This document shows, in pieces, positions 26,801-37,502 of a DNA stretch of 64,000 nucleotides (within the stretch, counting starts at the first letter, position 1; the number at the start of each line of letters is the position of its first letter). Origin of the DNA: Paraplanobispora takensis (lineage in GTDB: Bacteria > Actinomycetota > Actinomycetes > Streptosporangiales > Streptosporangiaceae); contig NZ_BOOK01000017.1 in the NCBI RefSeq assembly GCF_016863195.1, positions 56,551 to 120,550 of the forward strand. The letters are read 5' to 3'. The position numbers and the translations under genes were made by a program. The notes under the pieces are model-generated. The model searched no databases. It was not told the DNA's origin and saw nothing but the letters and a program-made list of their open reading frames with translations.

Positions 26801-26848
26801 CGTCCCCGGGGGCCGTCCCCGGGATCCCGTTTCCCGAAGGAGGGGCGC

Positions 26849-27733
26849 ATGCCCGAGCTGCCCGAGGTGGAGGTCGTACGGCGCGGCCTGGAACGCTGGG
26901 TGTCCGGGCGGACCGTGGCCGCCGCCGAGGTGTTCCACCCCCGGGCGGTCCGGCGGCACGTCCCCGGCGCCGAGGAGTTCGTCTCCCGGCTGCGGGGCCG
27001 TACGGTCGGAACCGCCCAGCGCCGCGGGAAGTACCTGTGGCTGCCGCTGGACGGCTCTGACGCCGTCCTGGCGCACCTGGGGATGAGCGGGCAGCTGCTG
27101 GTGACCGATCCGGGCTCGCCCCCGGAGAAGCACCTGAGGATCCGTCTGAGCTTCACCGACGGCGGTCCGGAGCTGCGCTTCGTCGACCAGCGGACCTTCG
27201 GCCACGTGCTGGTGACCGCGCTGGCCGACTCCGCCGGCCGGCCCGTCCCCGAGCCGATCACCCACATCGCGGCGGACCCGTTCGAGGAGCACTTCGACGC
27301 CGGCGTGTTCGCCCGGCGGCTGCGCGCCCGGCAGACCGAGATCAAGCGGGCGCTGCTGGACCAGTCGCTGGTCAGCGGGATCGGCAACATCTACGCCGAC
27401 GAGGCCCTGTGGCGGGCCGGGCTGCACGGCGCGCGGCCCACGGAGAGACTGACCGGGCCGAAGATCGCCGAACTGCTGGACGCCGCCCGCGAGGTGATGT
27501 CCGAGGCCCTCGAGGAGGGCGGCACATCTTTCGATAGTTTGTATGTGAATGTCAATGGGGAGAGCGGCTACTTCGACCGCTCACTGGCCGTGTACGGCCG
27601 GCGTGACCTGCCCTGTCGCAGGTGCGGCACTCCGATCGTCCGCGAGTCGTTCATGAACCGCTCGTCCTACAGTTGCCCCCGCTGCCAGCCCCGGCCGCGA
27701 GGTCTCCGTACCCCCGGAAGGGCCGGGCCGTGA
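26849..27733 (+). CDS. mutM: Formamidopyrimidine-DNA glycosylase
   Basis: A 294-residue bifunctional glycosylase/lyase that removes 8-oxoguanine. It has the N-terminal catalytic [13 protein letters not shown] (Pro2, Glu3), the helix-two-turn-helix region with [16 protein letters not shown], and the C-terminal zinc finger ([12 protein letters not shown] to SYSCPRC). The ATG at 26849 follows GAAGGAG. Its stop overlaps the acylphosphatase start (GTGA), so the two are coupled. Confidence 0.97.
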   Translation: MPELPEVEVVRRGLERWVSGRTVAAAEVFHPRAVRRHVPGAEEFVSRLRGRTVGTAQRRGKYLWLPLDGSDAVLAHLGMSGQLLVTDPGSPPEKHLRIRLSFTDGGPELRFVDQRTFGHVLVTALADSAGRPVPEPITHIAADPFEEHFDAGVFARRLRARQTEIKRALLDQSLVSGIGNIYADEALWRAGLHGARPTERLTGPKIAELLDAAREVMSEALEEGGTSFDSLYVNVNGESGYFDRSLAVYGRRDLPCRRCGTPIVRESFMNRSSYSCPRCQPRPRGLRTPGRAGP

Positions 27734-28005
27734 CGGGCGTGCGGCTGACCGCCTGGGTCAGGGGGCGGGTGCAGGGCGTGGGTTTCCGCTGGTGGACACG
27801 GGCGCGGGCGCTGGAGCTCGGCCTGGTCGGCTGGGCGCGGAACACCGCCGACGGCCGGGTCGAGGTCGTGGCGGAGGGGCCGCAGGAGGCCGGGGAGAGG
27901 CTTCTGGAGCTCCTGCGGGGTTGCCATACGCCGGGGAAGGTGGATGGAGTTGTGGAACGCTGGAGCGAAGCCAAAGGTGATTTAGTGGGTTTTGTGGAGC
28001 GCTAG
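27730..28005 (+). CDS. acyP: Acylphosphatase
   Basis: A 91-residue acylphosphatase that hydrolyses carboxyl-phosphate bonds. The signature [18 protein letters not shown] contains the catalytic Arg, and [17 protein letters not shown] the catalytic Asn. The start GTG at 27730 overlaps the mutM stop by four bases. AcyP near mutM and smc is common in actinomycetes. Confidence 0.95.
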   Translation: MTGVRLTAWVRGRVQGVGFRWWTRARALELGLVGWARNTADGRVEVVAEGPQEAGERLLELLRGCHTPGKVDGVVERWSEAKGDLVGFVER

Positions 28006-28192
28006 CCCTTCCCCTAAACCGATACATAAGGTATATTTAGCCGTCGAGAGTGCCCACAGGTGCATCCATGCGGAGTGTTCAACTTGACCGTCTCCCTCAC
28101 CGGTGCGACTCTTGATAAGAACCACGCGCACCCCTCCCGCGGCAAGAAGTGCGCGAACCAGTCTGGTCACTCAGCGTGGAGGACCCTTTACC

Positions 28193-28387
28193 ATGGCGAA
28201 GGCTCTACTCGGCCACGTCGGCGGTCCCGACCCTCGGATGGTCTCGGAAATGCGCCGTCTCCAGCAGCGCATCCGTGACCTGGAGGCAGAGCTCACCCGG
28301 CTCCAGGCCCAGAACGAGGAGCTCACGGCCAACAACCGTGATGAGACGTTCACCCGCCTGCAGGATCGCGAGCCGGCTCTCACCTAG
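28193..28387 (+). CDS. Small coiled-coil protein
   Basis: A 64-residue protein starting MAKALLGHVGGPDPRMVSEM and followed by a leucine-heptad coiled coil (MRRLQQRIRDLEAELTRLQ, QNEEL). It has no membrane segment. A similar small gene lies between mutM and smc in several actinomycetes, as I recall; function unknown. The ATG at 28193 is preceded by GGAGG 12 bases upstream. The 187-base gap before it has lower GC and includes TTGACC (28084-28089), a possible -35. Confidence 0.75.
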   Translation: MAKALLGHVGGPDPRMVSEMRRLQQRIRDLEAELTRLQAQNEELTANNRDETFTRLQDREPALT

Positions 28388-28543
28388 AGCCTGTTCCCCC
28401 AGCCCCACGCCTGCTGCGCGGCGCGGGGAGTTGTGGAACGGGCCTCGAAAGCCGGGGCTGAAAAAACCGTCCAGGGACGCCTCCACAAGGGCGTCCCTTG
28501 TCATGTCATCCTTCAGATGTCACGTCATGTTGTGACTGTCGCG

Positions 28544-29341
28544 TCATGTTGTGACGTGGCGTGACAGGAAGGCCAGCTGGTCGGGCAGGATCCGCCGCCG
28601 GTAGGTCGTGTCGTCGCATCCGCGCGATATGCCGCCCTCGGCCGGTGCGCCCAGGGCCTGCAGACCCTTCAGCATCGTCACCGTCTGCTGCGCCCATCCG
28701 TCGGCGTCCCCGCATCCCAGCCATACGGGGATGTCCACCAGCTCCCGCAGCGGCGCCCGCGCCGCGGTGACGGCCGGAGAGGCCGCCGCCACGGCCGCGA
28801 CCCGCTCCCCGCCCAGCTCGGCGGCCAGCCGCAGCGCTCCGGCGCCTCCGGCCGACCAGCCCAGCAGGCCTATGCGCCGGGTGTCGAGGCCGCAGCCGTA
28901 CAGATAGGACAGGAGCGCGCCGGTCAGGTCGGCGGAGGGCCAGTCGTCGACGGCGGCCACCGCGAAGCGCTCGCCGCCCGCCGCGAGATAGCGGTCGACG
29001 GCGTATCGGTCGAACGGGGTCAGCGCGTCGCCCCCGGCCTCCTGCAGCATGATCACCACGGGGATCCGGCCCCGCGCGTTCGGCGGGAACCCGATCACCA
29101 CCCGGCGGCCGTCCATGGTGGCCTGCTGGCGCGCCCCCGGGGCCGTGTCCGGAGGATCGGGCGCCCTGCCGCACCGGATCTGCCCGTAGGCGTCGCGGAC
29201 GCCGTCCGGTCCGATGAGCGCCATGCCTCCCAGGCCCGCCAGCGCCAGCCCGCCGGTAAGGAGAAAGCCTCTGCGTTTGAGGGGCTTTTTCCCACTTCGA
29301 ATGGGTTGTGGAGCTTCCCCCTCGCCGTGTTCCGCATCCAT
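28544..29341 (-). CDS. Tat-exported alpha/beta-hydrolase-like protein
   Basis: A 265-residue protein with a Tat-type signal (KRRGFLLTGGLALAGLGGMA) and a poly-Ala/Gly hydrophobic core. The mature part is an alpha/beta hydrolase: the nucleophile elbow is GWSAGG (in RIGLLGWSAGGAGALRLAAE), an oxyanion stretch VVIMLQEAGGDALTPF, and a late Asp in WLGCGDADGW. The acid and base are plausible (GCGDADG; RHVTT end), but the final His is only the penultimate RHVTT region. An esterase/feruloyl-esterase-like role is inferred. The start at 29341 lacks a Shine-Dalgarno; 29353 is possible. It is divergent from smc. Confidence 0.75.
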   Translation of the reverse strand: MDAEHGEGEAPQPIRSGKKPLKRRGFLLTGGLALAGLGGMALIGPDGVRDAYGQIRCGRAPDPPDTAPGARQQATMDGRRVVIGFPPNARGRIPVVIMLQEAGGDALTPFDRYAVDRYLAAGGERFAVAAVDDWPSADLTGALLSYLYGCGLDTRRIGLLGWSAGGAGALRLAAELGGERVAAVAAASPAVTAARAPLRELVDIPVWLGCGDADGWAQQTVTMLKGLQALGAPAEGGISRGCDDTTYRRRILPDQLAFLSRHVTT

Positions 29342-29429
29342 GCAGGGCACCATAGGCCGTGCACGGGCGGGCGCGGGCGAAGAACGGTAGTCTTCCCCTC
29401 GCACGACCACAGGGGATGAGGGGGTTTCC

Positions 29430-32400
29430 ATGTATTTGAAGACCCTCACCCTGCGCGGCTTCAAATCTTTCGCCTCGGCCACCACCCTGCGCTTCGAGCC
29501 CGGCATCACCGCCGTCGTGGGCCCCAACGGTTCGGGCAAGTCCAACGTCGTCGACGCCCTGGCCTGGGTCATGGGCGAGCACAGCGCCAAGTCGCTGCGC
29601 GGCGGCAAGATGGAGGACGTCATCTTCGCCGGGACCTCCTCGCGGGCCCCGCTGGGGCGCGCCGAGGTCACGCTCACCATCGACAACTCCGACGGCGCCC
29701 TGCCGATCGACTACACCGAGGTGACGATCAGCCGCCTGATGTTCCGGGCCGGTCAGAGCGAGTACGCCATCAACGGCGACACCTGCCGCCTGCTGGACAT
29801 CCAGGAGCTGCTGTCGGACTCCGGCATCGGCCGCGAGATGCACGTCATCGTGGGCCAGGGCCAGCTCGACCAGGTGCTGCACGCCGGCCCCGAGGACCGC
29901 AGGGCGTTCATCGAGGAGGCCGCCGGGGTCCTGAAGCACCGCAAGCGCAAGGAGAAGGCGCTGCGGAAGCTGGACGCGATGCAGGCCAACCTCAACCGCG
30001 TGCAGGACCTCACCGCCGAGCTGCGCCGCCAGCTCAAGCCGCTGGGCCGCCAGGCCGAGATCGCCCGCAAAGCCGCCGTCATCCAGGCCGACCTGCGCGA
30101 CGCCCGGCTGCGCCTGCTGGCCGACGACGTGCTCACCTTGCGGACCACCCTGGAGCGCGAGGCCGCCGACGAGGCCGCGATCCTCGCCCGCCGCAGGGCC
30201 GTGGAGGAGGAGCTGGAGCAGGGCCAGCGGAGCGAGGCCGAGCTGGAGCAGGCCGAGGCCGAGGCCCAGCCCCGCCTGGCCGCCGCCCAGGAGGCCTACT
30301 TCCGGCTCTCCTCGATCCGTGAACGGCTGCGCGGACTGGCCGGGCTGGCCGCCGAACGGCACCGCCACGCCGCCGAGAGCGCGGTGGAGCGGCGCGGGCG
30401 CGACCCGGAGGACTACGAGCGCGAGGCCGAGGAGATCCGCGAGCAGGAGCGGGTGCTGGAGGAGCTGCTCGACCAGGAGCGCGAGGCCCTGGCCCGCGCC
30501 GTGGCCCGCAGGACCGAGGCCGAGGGGGCGCTGGCCGCCGAGGAGCGGCGGCTGACCGCCGAGGCCCGGGCCGCCGCCGACCGCCGCGAGGGGCTCGCCC
30601 GGCTCCGGGGCCAGGTCGGCGCGGTGCGCAGCCGCGCCGAGGCCGCCGAGGAGGAGATCGGCCGGCTGGCGCGTTCGCTGGCCGAGGCCGAGCGGCGGGC
30701 CGAGCTGGCCGAGACCGAGCACGCCGGTCAGGAGCAGGCCGATCCCGCCGCCGACCCGGCCCTCGCCGAGGAACTGGAGATGGCCCTGGAGGCCGTCGAC
30801 GAGGCCAGGCACGCCGTCGAGGCGGCCAAGGCCGTGGTGGAGGAGGCCAAGGCGGCCGTCGCCGGCCCGAACGCGGCGCTGGGCTCCGCCAGGGCCGTCG
30901 CGACCGCCGCGCGCGCCGCCGACCAGGAGGCGCAGCGCCAGGCCGCCGCGCTGGAGGCCAGGGCCGAGGCGCTGGAGCTGGGCCTGTCCAGGGGGGCCGA
31001 CGGCGGCGCCGCGCTGCTGGCCGCCGACCTGGCCGGGGTGCTGGGCCCGGTCGCGGCGATGATGACCGTACGGCCCGGCGCCGAGGTGGCCGTGGCCGCC
31101 GTGCTCGGCGCCACGGCCGAGGCGGTGGCGGTGGAGTCGCTGCAGAGCGCGGTGGACGCCCTGGAGTTCCTGCGGGCGGAGCAGGAGGGCCGGGCGGCCC
31201 TGGTCGTGGCCGCCGGCGGCCCGCCGCCCCCGGCCGGACCGGTCCCGGTGGCCGGGGCCGAGTGGGCGATCGACCTGGTGACCGTCCCCGCCGAGCTGCG
31301 GGCGGCCGTCTCCCACCTGCTGGCGGACGTGCTGGTCGTCGACGACCTGCAGGCGGCCGGCAAGACGGTCGAGCAGTGGCCGCACCTGCGGGCGGTGACC
31401 CGGTCCGGGGACCTGCTGGGCGCCCACGCCGTCACCGGCGGGGGAGCCGCGGGCTCCTCGGCCCTGCAGATGCGGGCCGCGCTCGACGAGGCCGCCGCCG
31501 ACCTGGCGCAGGCCCGCCTCGCCGCCGAGCGGACGGCGACGGCCGTGGAGGAGACCGCCCAGGCCGAGGAGGAGGCCCGGCTCGCCGTGGAGGCCGCCCA
31601 GGCCGGGGTGGCCGAGGCCCAGACGGGCGTGCAGACCGCCCAGTCCAGGGTCAACGCGGCGCAGGCCGCGCTGGACGCCCTGCGGTCCAGGCAGCGCGAC
31701 GCCGACCAGCAGGCCGCCGCCGCGGCCCGGCGGCTGGCCCAGCTCGGCGCGGCGGCCACGGCCGCCCGCGAGGAGTGCGCGCGCCTGGCCGCCGGCGTGC
31801 GGGCGGCCGAGGAGGCGCGCGGGCGGAGCGCGGCCGAGCTGACGGAGCTGGAGGAACGTCTCGCCGCCGCGGAGGGCGCCGCGGAGCCGGAGGCCGAGCC
31901 GGGCACCGAGATCCGCGACGAGCTCGCCGAGGTCTGCGAGACGGCCCGGCAGTCCGAGATGGAGGCCCGGCTGGCCGTGCGCACGGCCGAGGAACGCGTC
32001 AGGGGCCTGTCCGGCAGGGCCGACGGGCTGATGCGGGCGGCGGCGCGCGAGCGCGAGGAGCGGGCCAGAGCGGCCGAGCTGCGCGAGCGGCGCCGCCGGC
32101 AGGCCGGCCTCGCCCAGGCGGTCGTCCGGGGCGCCGAGCGCGCTCTCAGCGCGCTGGAGGCCTCGCTCACCGCGGCCGCCGCCGGACGCGACGAGGCCGA
32201 GCAGGCGCGCGGGCAGATCGACGCCGCGCTCAAGTCCGTCCGGGCCCGGGTCCGTGAGCTGTCCGGGGAGCTGGACAAGCTGGTGAACCGGGTGCACGGC
32301 AGCGAGATGGCCAGGACCGAGCAGCGGCTGCGCCTGGAGCAGCTGGAGACCCGCGCCGTCGAGGAGTACGGCGTCGAGCCCGAGACCCTCATCGCCGAGT

Positions 32401-33113
32401 ACGGCCCCGACGAACCGGTGCCGTCGGCCGACGGTGAGCCGGTGCCGTACGTCCGCGAGGAGCAGGAGAAGCGCGCCAGGGCGGCCGACCGGCAGATGGC
32501 CCAGCTCGGCAAGGTCAACCCGCTCGCGCTGGAGGAGTTCGCGGCCCTGGAGGAGCGGCACGCCTTCCTCACCTCGCAGCTGGAGGACCTCAAGAAGACC
32601 CGCCGCGACCTGATGCTGGTCGTCAAGGAGGTCGACGAGCGGGTCGAGCAGGTGTTCGCCGCCGCCTACGAGGACGTGGCCCGCGAGTTCGAGACGATCT
32701 TCACGCGGGTGTTCCCGGGCGGCGAGGGCAGGCTGGTGCTCACCGATCCGGAGAACATGCTGACCACCGGCGTCGAGGTCGAGGCCCGGCCGCCGGGCAA
32801 GAAGGTCAAGCGGCTGTCGCTGCTGTCGGGCGGCGAGCGCTCGCTGACCGCGGTGGCGTTCCTGGTGGCCATCTTCAAGGCCCGGCCCTCGCCGTTCTAC
32901 GTGATGGACGAGGTCGAGGCCGCCTTGGACGACACCAACACCCAGCGGCTGCTGACCCTCTTCGAGGAGCTGCGGCAGACGTCGCAGATCATCATCATCA
33001 CCCATCAGAAGCGGACGATGGAGATCGCCGACGCGCTGTACGGCGTGTCGATGCGGGGGGACGGCGTCACCCAGGTCATCAGCCAGCGGCTGCGGGAGCA
33101 GGAAGCCGTCTGA
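29430..33113 (+). CDS. smc: Chromosome segregation protein SMC
   Basis: A 1227-residue SMC ATPase that organises and condenses the chromosome with ScpA/ScpB. Walker A is GPNGSGKSN (residues 31-39), with N-terminal head MYLKTLTLRGFKSFASATTL. Coiled coils span about 165-520 and 680-1030, split by a hinge near residues 530-670 (LGPVAAMMTVRPGAEVAVAA, then GDLLGAHAVTGGGA). The C-terminal head has signature LSLLSGGERSLTAVAF (about 1128) and Walker B FYVMDEVEAALDD (about 1157). Coiled coils are very rich in Ala, Arg and Glu because of GC bias. ftsY follows. Confidence 0.98.
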   Translation: MYLKTLTLRGFKSFASATTLRFEPGITAVVGPNGSGKSNVVDALAWVMGEHSAKSLRGGKMEDVIFAGTSSRAPLGRAEVTLTIDNSDGALPIDYTEVTISRLMFRAGQSEYAINGDTCRLLDIQELLSDSGIGREMHVIVGQGQLDQVLHAGPEDRRAFIEEAAGVLKHRKRKEKALRKLDAMQANLNRVQDLTAELRRQLKPLGRQAEIARKAAVIQADLRDARLRLLADDVLTLRTTLEREAADEAAILARRRAVEEELEQGQRSEAELEQAEAEAQPRLAAAQEAYFRLSSIRERLRGLAGLAAERHRHAAESAVERRGRDPEDYEREAEEIREQERVLEELLDQEREALARAVARRTEAEGALAAEERRLTAEARAAADRREGLARLRGQVGAVRSRAEAAEEEIGRLARSLAEAERRAELAETEHAGQEQADPAADPALAEELEMALEAVDEARHAVEAAKAVVEEAKAAVAGPNAALGSARAVATAARAADQEAQRQAAALEARAEALELGLSRGADGGAALLAADLAGVLGPVAAMMTVRPGAEVAVAAVLGATAEAVAVESLQSAVDALEFLRAEQEGRAALVVAAGGPPPPAGPVPVAGAEWAIDLVTVPAELRAAVSHLLADVLVVDDLQAAGKTVEQWPHLRAVTRSGDLLGAHAVTGGGAAGSSALQMRAALDEAAADLAQARLAAERTATAVEETAQAEEEARLAVEAAQAGVAEAQTGVQTAQSRVNAAQAALDALRSRQRDADQQAAAAARRLAQLGAAATAAREECARLAAGVRAAEEARGRSAAELTELEERLAAAEGAAEPEAEPGTEIRDELAEVCETARQSEMEARLAVRTAEERVRGLSGRADGLMRAAAREREERARAAELRERRRRQAGLAQAVVRGAERALSALEASLTAAAAGRDEAEQARGQIDAALKSVRARVRELSGELDKLVNRVHGSEMARTEQRLRLEQLETRAVEEYGVEPETLIAEYGPDEPVPSADGEPVPYVREEQEKRARAADRQMAQLGKVNPLALEEFAALEERHAFLTSQLEDLKKTRRDLMLVVKEVDERVEQVFAAAYEDVAREFETIFTRVFPGGEGRLVLTDPENMLTTGVEVEARPPGKKVKRLSLLSGGERSLTAVAFLVAIFKARPSPFYVMDEVEAALDDTNTQRLLTLFEELRQTSQIIIITHQKRTMEIADALYGVSMRGDGVTQVISQRLREQEAV

Positions 33114-33197
33114 ACGAGGTGGATCTTCCGCGGGGAAAACGCCGTGCGGCGGGCCGGAGGTCGGACTAGGGGCCTCCGTCTGGGAAACTAGGCGGTT

Positions 33198-34373
33198 GTG
33201 GAGAGCTATCTCGGCCTGATCCTGATCATCGCCCTCGTCGTCGTGCTGACGGCGGGCGGCATGTTCCTGCTGTTCCGGCAGTCGCGCAAGGCGCCCCCGC
33301 CGGTCAAGCCGCCCGAGGCCCCGCCGCTGCCCCCCCGGGAGCAGGCGCCGCCGACGGGCGCCGTCAAGGAGGACGAGGCGGCGACGACCACCGTCCCGCC
33401 CCCGGCACGGACGATCGAGCCTCCGGTCGCGCCGGAGATCGAGGTCCCGCCGCCGTCGGCCGGCCGGATGGTACGGCTGCGCGCCCGCCTGGCCCGCTCG
33501 CAGACCACCCTCGGCAAGGGGCTGCTGGAGCTGCTCTCCCGTGACCGTCTCGACGACGACGTCTGGGACGAGATCGAGGAGACCCTGATCGGCGCCGACG
33601 TGGGCATCGCACCCACCCAGGCGATGGTCGAGGAGCTGCGCACGCGCGTGAAGGTGCTGGGCAGCCGGAGCCCCGAGGAGGTGCGCGGCCTGCTCAAGGA
33701 GCAGCTGCTCACCCAGATCGGCACCGACCTGGACCGCACGCTGCACGTCGTCAAGCACGGCGAGCGCCCGGCGGTGGTCCTCGTGGTCGGCGTCAACGGC
33801 ACCGGCAAGACCACCACCACCGGCAAGCTGGCCCGCTCGCTGGTCGGCGACGGCAAGCACGTCGTGCTCGGCGCGGCCGACACCTTCCGCGCCGCGGCCG
33901 CCGACCAGCTCCAGACCTGGGGCGACCGGGTGGGCGCCGAGGTCGTGCGCGGCCCGGAGGGCGGCGACCCGGCCTCCGTCGCGTTCGACGCCGTGGCCAA
34001 GGGCATGGAGGTCAAGGCCGACGTGGTGATCGTGGACACCGCGGGCCGCCTGCACACCAAGACCGGCCTGATGGACGAGCTCGGCAAGGTCAAGCGCGTC
34101 ATCGAGAAGAAGGCCACGGTCGACGAGGTGCTGCTCGTCCTCGACGCCACCACCGGCCAGAACGGCATGCGCCAGGCCCAGGTGTTCGCCGAGGTCGTCA
34201 ACATCACCGGCATCGCCCTGACCAAGCTCGACGGCACCGCCAAGGGCGGCATCGTCATCTCCGTCCAGCGCGAGCTGGGCGTCCCCGTCAAGCTCGTCGG
34301 CCTCGGCGAGGGCCCCGACGACCTCGCCCCCTTCGACCCCGAGGTCTTCGTCGACGCCCTGCTCGGCGACTGA
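33198..34373 (+). CDS. ftsY: Signal recognition particle receptor FtsY
   Basis: A 391-residue SRP receptor GTPase that targets nascent membrane proteins. Residues 3-26 (YLGLILIIALVVVLTAGGMF) form an N-terminal membrane anchor, typical for actinobacterial FtsY, followed by a Pro-rich linker and the NG domain. GTPase motifs are GVNGTGKTTTTGKLAR, DTFRAAAADQL, DTAGRLHTK, TKLDGTAKGG and VGLGEGPDDLAPF. The start is GTG 33198. The smc-ftsY pair is conserved; in Streptomyces ffh lies further downstream, but here a siderophore importer follows. Confidence 0.98.
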   Translation: MESYLGLILIIALVVVLTAGGMFLLFRQSRKAPPPVKPPEAPPLPPREQAPPTGAVKEDEAATTTVPPPARTIEPPVAPEIEVPPPSAGRMVRLRARLARSQTTLGKGLLELLSRDRLDDDVWDEIEETLIGADVGIAPTQAMVEELRTRVKVLGSRSPEEVRGLLKEQLLTQIGTDLDRTLHVVKHGERPAVVLVVGVNGTGKTTTTGKLARSLVGDGKHVVLGAADTFRAAAADQLQTWGDRVGAEVVRGPEGGDPASVAFDAVAKGMEVKADVVIVDTAGRLHTKTGLMDELGKVKRVIEKKATVDEVLLVLDATTGQNGMRQAQVFAEVVNITGIALTKLDGTAKGGIVISVQRELGVPVKLVGLGEGPDDLAPFDPEVFVDALLGD

Positions 34374-34410
34374 CCCGCCGCCCACGGGCGCCGGTCCGCA
34401 CCGCCCCCTT

Positions 34411-34458
34411 CCCCGCCGGTGAGGCGGGGCGGGGGGCGTCGTGCTTCTCACGCCCCCC
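34411..34458. terminator. Tandem hairpins after ftsY
   Basis: Two hairpins lie between convergent ftsY and the ABC operon: CCCCGCC-GGTGA-GGCGGGG (34411-34429) and GGGGGGCGT ... ACGCCCCCC (34431-34458, ten-base loop). Together they form a likely bidirectional terminator. Confidence 0.7.
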
Positions 34459-34479
34459 GCTGGTATGGCGGTACGGCGG

Positions 34480-35268
34480 TCAGGGGTGGGGGCGGGTGCC
34501 GATGGGGACGACGAGGGGGGTGCCGGCCACGGGGTCTTCGATGACCTTGGCGTCGAGGTCGAAGACCTCCGCCAGCAGGGACTCGGTGAGGACCTCGGAC
34601 GGGGTGCCGGCGGCGACGACCTTGCCGGCGCGCATGGCGACCAGGCGGTCGGCGTAGCGGGCGGCGAGGTTGAGGTCGTGCAGGACCATCACGACGGTGC
34701 GGCCGAGCTCGCCGTGGAGCCTGCGGACCAGCTCCAGCACCTCGATCTGGTGGGCCAGGTCGAGGAAGGTCGTCGGCTCGTCGAGCAGCAGCAGGTCGGT
34801 GCCCTGCGCCAGGGCCATGGAGATCCACGCGCGCTGGCGCTGGCCGCCCGACAGCTCGTCCAGGGGGCGCTCGCCCAGGTCGCCCAGGCCGGTCATGGAC
34901 AGCGCCTCGCCCACCGCCGCCTCGTCGTCGGAGGACCACTGCCGGTACCAGGTCTGGTGCGGGTGCCGTCCCCTGGCCACCAGGTCGGCCACGGTCAGGC
35001 CCTCGGGGGCGGTCGGCGCCTGCGGGAGCACGCCCAGGATCCTGGCGACCTCCTTGGTGGGCATGCGGTCGATGCGCTTGCCGTCCAGCAGGACCTCTCC
35101 GCCGGAGGGCTTGAGGAGCCGGCCCAGCGCGCGCAGCAGGGTGGACTTGCCGCACCCGTTCGGCCCGATGATCGTGGTGACCGTCCCGGCCTCGATCCCG
35201 AGATCGAGACCGTCGACGACGACGCGATCGCCGTAGCCGAGCCTGACGTCGACGGCCTGCAGCCTCAT
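34480..35268 (-). CDS. Iron-siderophore ABC transporter ATPase (FecE/FepC type)
   Basis: A 262-residue ATP-binding subunit. Walker A is [16 protein letters not shown], the signature is [18 protein letters not shown], Walker [14 protein letters not shown], and the switch His is in VLHDLN. Sequence around it ([20 protein letters not shown]) is characteristic of the siderophore importer class. Its ATG overlaps the stop of the upstream permease by four bases. It is last in a three-gene operon whose promoter region contains iron boxes. The siderophore is not identified. Confidence 0.95.
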   Translation of the reverse strand: MRLQAVDVRLGYGDRVVVDGLDLGIEAGTVTTIIGPNGCGKSTLLRALGRLLKPSGGEVLLDGKRIDRMPTKEVARILGVLPQAPTAPEGLTVADLVARGRHPHQTWYRQWSSDDEAAVGEALSMTGLGDLGERPLDELSGGQRQRAWISMALAQGTDLLLLDEPTTFLDLAHQIEVLELVRRLHGELGRTVVMVLHDLNLAARYADRLVAMRAGKVVAAGTPSEVLTESLLAEVFDLDAKVIEDPVAGTPLVVPIGTRPHP

Positions 35269-36416
35269 GAACGGGCCTCCTTGCGTGCGCGGATGAGGAG
35301 ATAGATCAGGTAGGGGGCGCCGAAGACCGCGGTGACCACTCCCACGGGCAGCTCGACGGGGCTGAAGACGGTGCGCGCGACCAGGTCGGCGGCGGTGGTC
35401 AGGACGGCGCCGGTCAGCGCGGAGACCACCAGCGGGGGCTGGGCCACCCCGGCCAGGCGCAGCGCGATCTGCGGGGAGGCCAGCGCGACGAAGGCGATGG
35501 GCCCGGCCGAGGCGGTGGCGACCGCGGCCAGCAGCACGGCGGAGAGGATCATCAGGCCGCGGGCGAGGTTCATCCGCACGCCCAGGCCGGTCACGGTGTC
35601 GTCGCCGAAGCGCAGCGCGCCGAGCGAGCGGGTGCCCAGCAGCGTCAGCGGGACCAGGACGACCAGGGCCAGCGCGGTCGGATGGACGTGCTCCCATCCC
35701 CGGCTGTTGAGCGAGCCGCTGATCCAGACCATGGCCCGGCTGCTGTCGTTCACGTCGCCGATGGTCAGCAGCCAGTACTTGACGTTGGTGAACACGGCCG
35801 TCACGCCGATCCCGACCAGCACCAGGCGATAGCCGTCCAGGCCCCTGCGCCAGGCCAGCAGATAGACGGTCAGCGCCCCGGCCAGACCCCCGGCCAGGGC
35901 CGTCAGCGGGATGCCGACCGCGGCCAGGTCGCCGCTGGGACCGCCCGCGGTGCTGCCCGCGGTGACGATGACCGCGACCACGGCCACGCCGGCCCCGGTG
36001 GTGACGCCCAGGATGTCGGGGCTGGCCAGCGGGTTGCGGGCGATGGCCTGGGTGATCGCCCCGGCCAGGGCGAGCGCCGCGCCGACCAGGGCGCCGGTCA
36101 GCGCGCGGGGCAGGCGCAGCTCCATCACCACGAAGTGGTTCGGGCCGTCGCCGGTGACGGCCTGGAAGACCTCGGCGACCGTCATCGGGATGTCCCCGAT
36201 GCGGACGTTGAGGGCCATCGTCAGCGTCGCGGCCGCCAGCAGGATCACGGAGACGGTGACGGAGCGCAGGCGCAGCAGCCACGAGGCGGGCCCGACGCGC
36301 AGCGCGCGCTCGTGCGGGAGCCGTACCCGGGCGGGCCCGGGAGAGGTCTCGGGGGCGGCCGGACTCCGCGGCGCGGGAGCGGTCGCAGGAGAGGTCTCGG
36401 GGGCGGGGGGCGTCAC
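35265..36416 (-). CDS. Iron-siderophore ABC permease (FecCD family)
   Basis: A 383-residue FecCD-family permease with about nine or ten membrane segments. The family block is [20 protein letters not shown], followed by [20 protein letters not shown], the coupling and gate region. The first 45 residues are Pro/Ala-rich with a repeated APETSP motif and are cytoplasmic. Start and stop each overlap neighbouring genes by four bases (ATGA), so the operon is tightly coupled. It forms a heterodimer with the other permease. Confidence 0.94.
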   Translation of the reverse strand: MTPPAPETSPATAPAPRSPAAPETSPGPARVRLPHERALRVGPASWLLRLRSVTVSVILLAAATLTMALNVRIGDIPMTVAEVFQAVTGDGPNHFVVMELRLPRALTGALVGAALALAGAITQAIARNPLASPDILGVTTGAGVAVVAVIVTAGSTAGGPSGDLAAVGIPLTALAGGLAGALTVYLLAWRRGLDGYRLVLVGIGVTAVFTNVKYWLLTIGDVNDSSRAMVWISGSLNSRGWEHVHPTALALVVLVPLTLLGTRSLGALRFGDDTVTGLGVRMNLARGLMILSAVLLAAVATASAGPIAFVALASPQIALRLAGVAQPPLVVSALTGAVLTTAADLVARTVFSPVELPVGVVTAVFGAPYLIYLLIRARKEARS

Positions 36417-37465
36417 AGGCGGACCGGCTTCCTACGGCGGACCAGGGCGATGAAGAAGGGCGCGCCGAGCAGCGCGAGCACGACGCCGACCTCCAGCTCA
36501 CCCGGGCGGGCGACCACCCGGCCGACCACGTCGGCCAGCAGCAGGGCGCAGGCGCCCATCAGCCCGGAGTACGGCAGCAGCCAGCGATGGTCGGGCCCGG
36601 AGAACGGGCGGATCAGGTGGGGGACCATCAGGCCGATGAAGGAGAGCGCGCCGCAGGCCGCGACCGAGGCCCCGCTCAGCAACGTGACCGCGGCGACACC
36701 GACCGCGCGGGTCACGTTGACGTTCTGACCCAGGGCGCGGGCCACGTCCTCACCGAGGGAGAGCGTGTTCAGGCCGGGCGCGTTGATCAGCGCCAGCAGC
36801 AGGCCGGCGCCGATGAACGGGAGCACCTGCCACACGACGTCGCCGCCCCGGGCGGCGATCGAGCCGGCCTGCCAGAACCGGAAGACGTCCATGGCCTGCT
36901 CGTCCATGAGGACCATGGAGGAGGTCAGGGCGTAGAGGAAGGCGCTGACGGCGGTGCCCGCGAGGGCGAGGGTCACCGGGGTGGGGCCGCCTCCGCGGCC
37001 CCCGACCATGCCGAGCGCGAAGACGCCCACGCTGGCGATCAGCGCCCCGGCCAGGCCGAACCAGATGTAGCCGTAGAGGCTGGTGACGCCGATGACCATG
37101 ATGCTCAGCACCATGGCGAAGGCGGCGCCCTGGGTGACGCCGAGCAGTCCGGGGTCGGCCAGCGGGTTGCGGGTGTGGCCCTGCATGAGGGCGCCGGCCA
37201 CGCCGAGCGCGATCCCGGCCAGCACGCCGATCGCGGTCCTGGGGATGCGCAGCGAGCGGACGATGATGTCGTTCTCGGTGCCGGTCGGCGCGGTGATCGC
37301 CTGCCAGACCTCGGGCAGCGGGACGGGCTTGGCGCCGATCGAGACGCTCAGCATGACCGCGACCGCTAGCGCCGCGAACAGTCCGGCCAGGACGAGCAGG
37401 CGGCGCCGGTAGGTCGCCCGCGCACCGCCCGCGGGCGGCCGCGGCGGGGCCAGCGCTGTGCTCAC
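36413..37465 (-). CDS. Iron-siderophore ABC permease (FecCD family)
   Basis: A 350-residue FecCD permease, first gene of the importer operon. It has the family block [20 protein letters not shown] and [20 protein letters not shown]. About ten membrane segments are visible. Its start at 37465 is 97 bases from the divergent solute-binding protein gene, and the gap contains the iron boxes, so the importer and its receptor are probably de-repressed together in iron starvation. Confidence 0.94.
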   Translation of the reverse strand: MSTALAPPRPPAGGARATYRRRLLVLAGLFAALAVAVMLSVSIGAKPVPLPEVWQAITAPTGTENDIIVRSLRIPRTAIGVLAGIALGVAGALMQGHTRNPLADPGLLGVTQGAAFAMVLSIMVIGVTSLYGYIWFGLAGALIASVGVFALGMVGGRGGGPTPVTLALAGTAVSAFLYALTSSMVLMDEQAMDVFRFWQAGSIAARGGDVVWQVLPFIGAGLLLALINAPGLNTLSLGEDVARALGQNVNVTRAVGVAAVTLLSGASVAACGALSFIGLMVPHLIRPFSGPDHRWLLPYSGLMGACALLLADVVGRVVARPGELEVGVVLALLGAPFFIALVRRRKPVRL

Positions 37466-37502
37466 GTCGTTCCTCTCGGTTGCCGGATCCCGTCCGAGTA
37501 TG

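Noticed and set aside
28506..34451. A 1981-codon minus-strand frame antisense to smc and ftsY
   Set aside because: It is the high-GC antisense shadow of two certain genes; composition is Gly/Ala/Arg low complexity with no domain.
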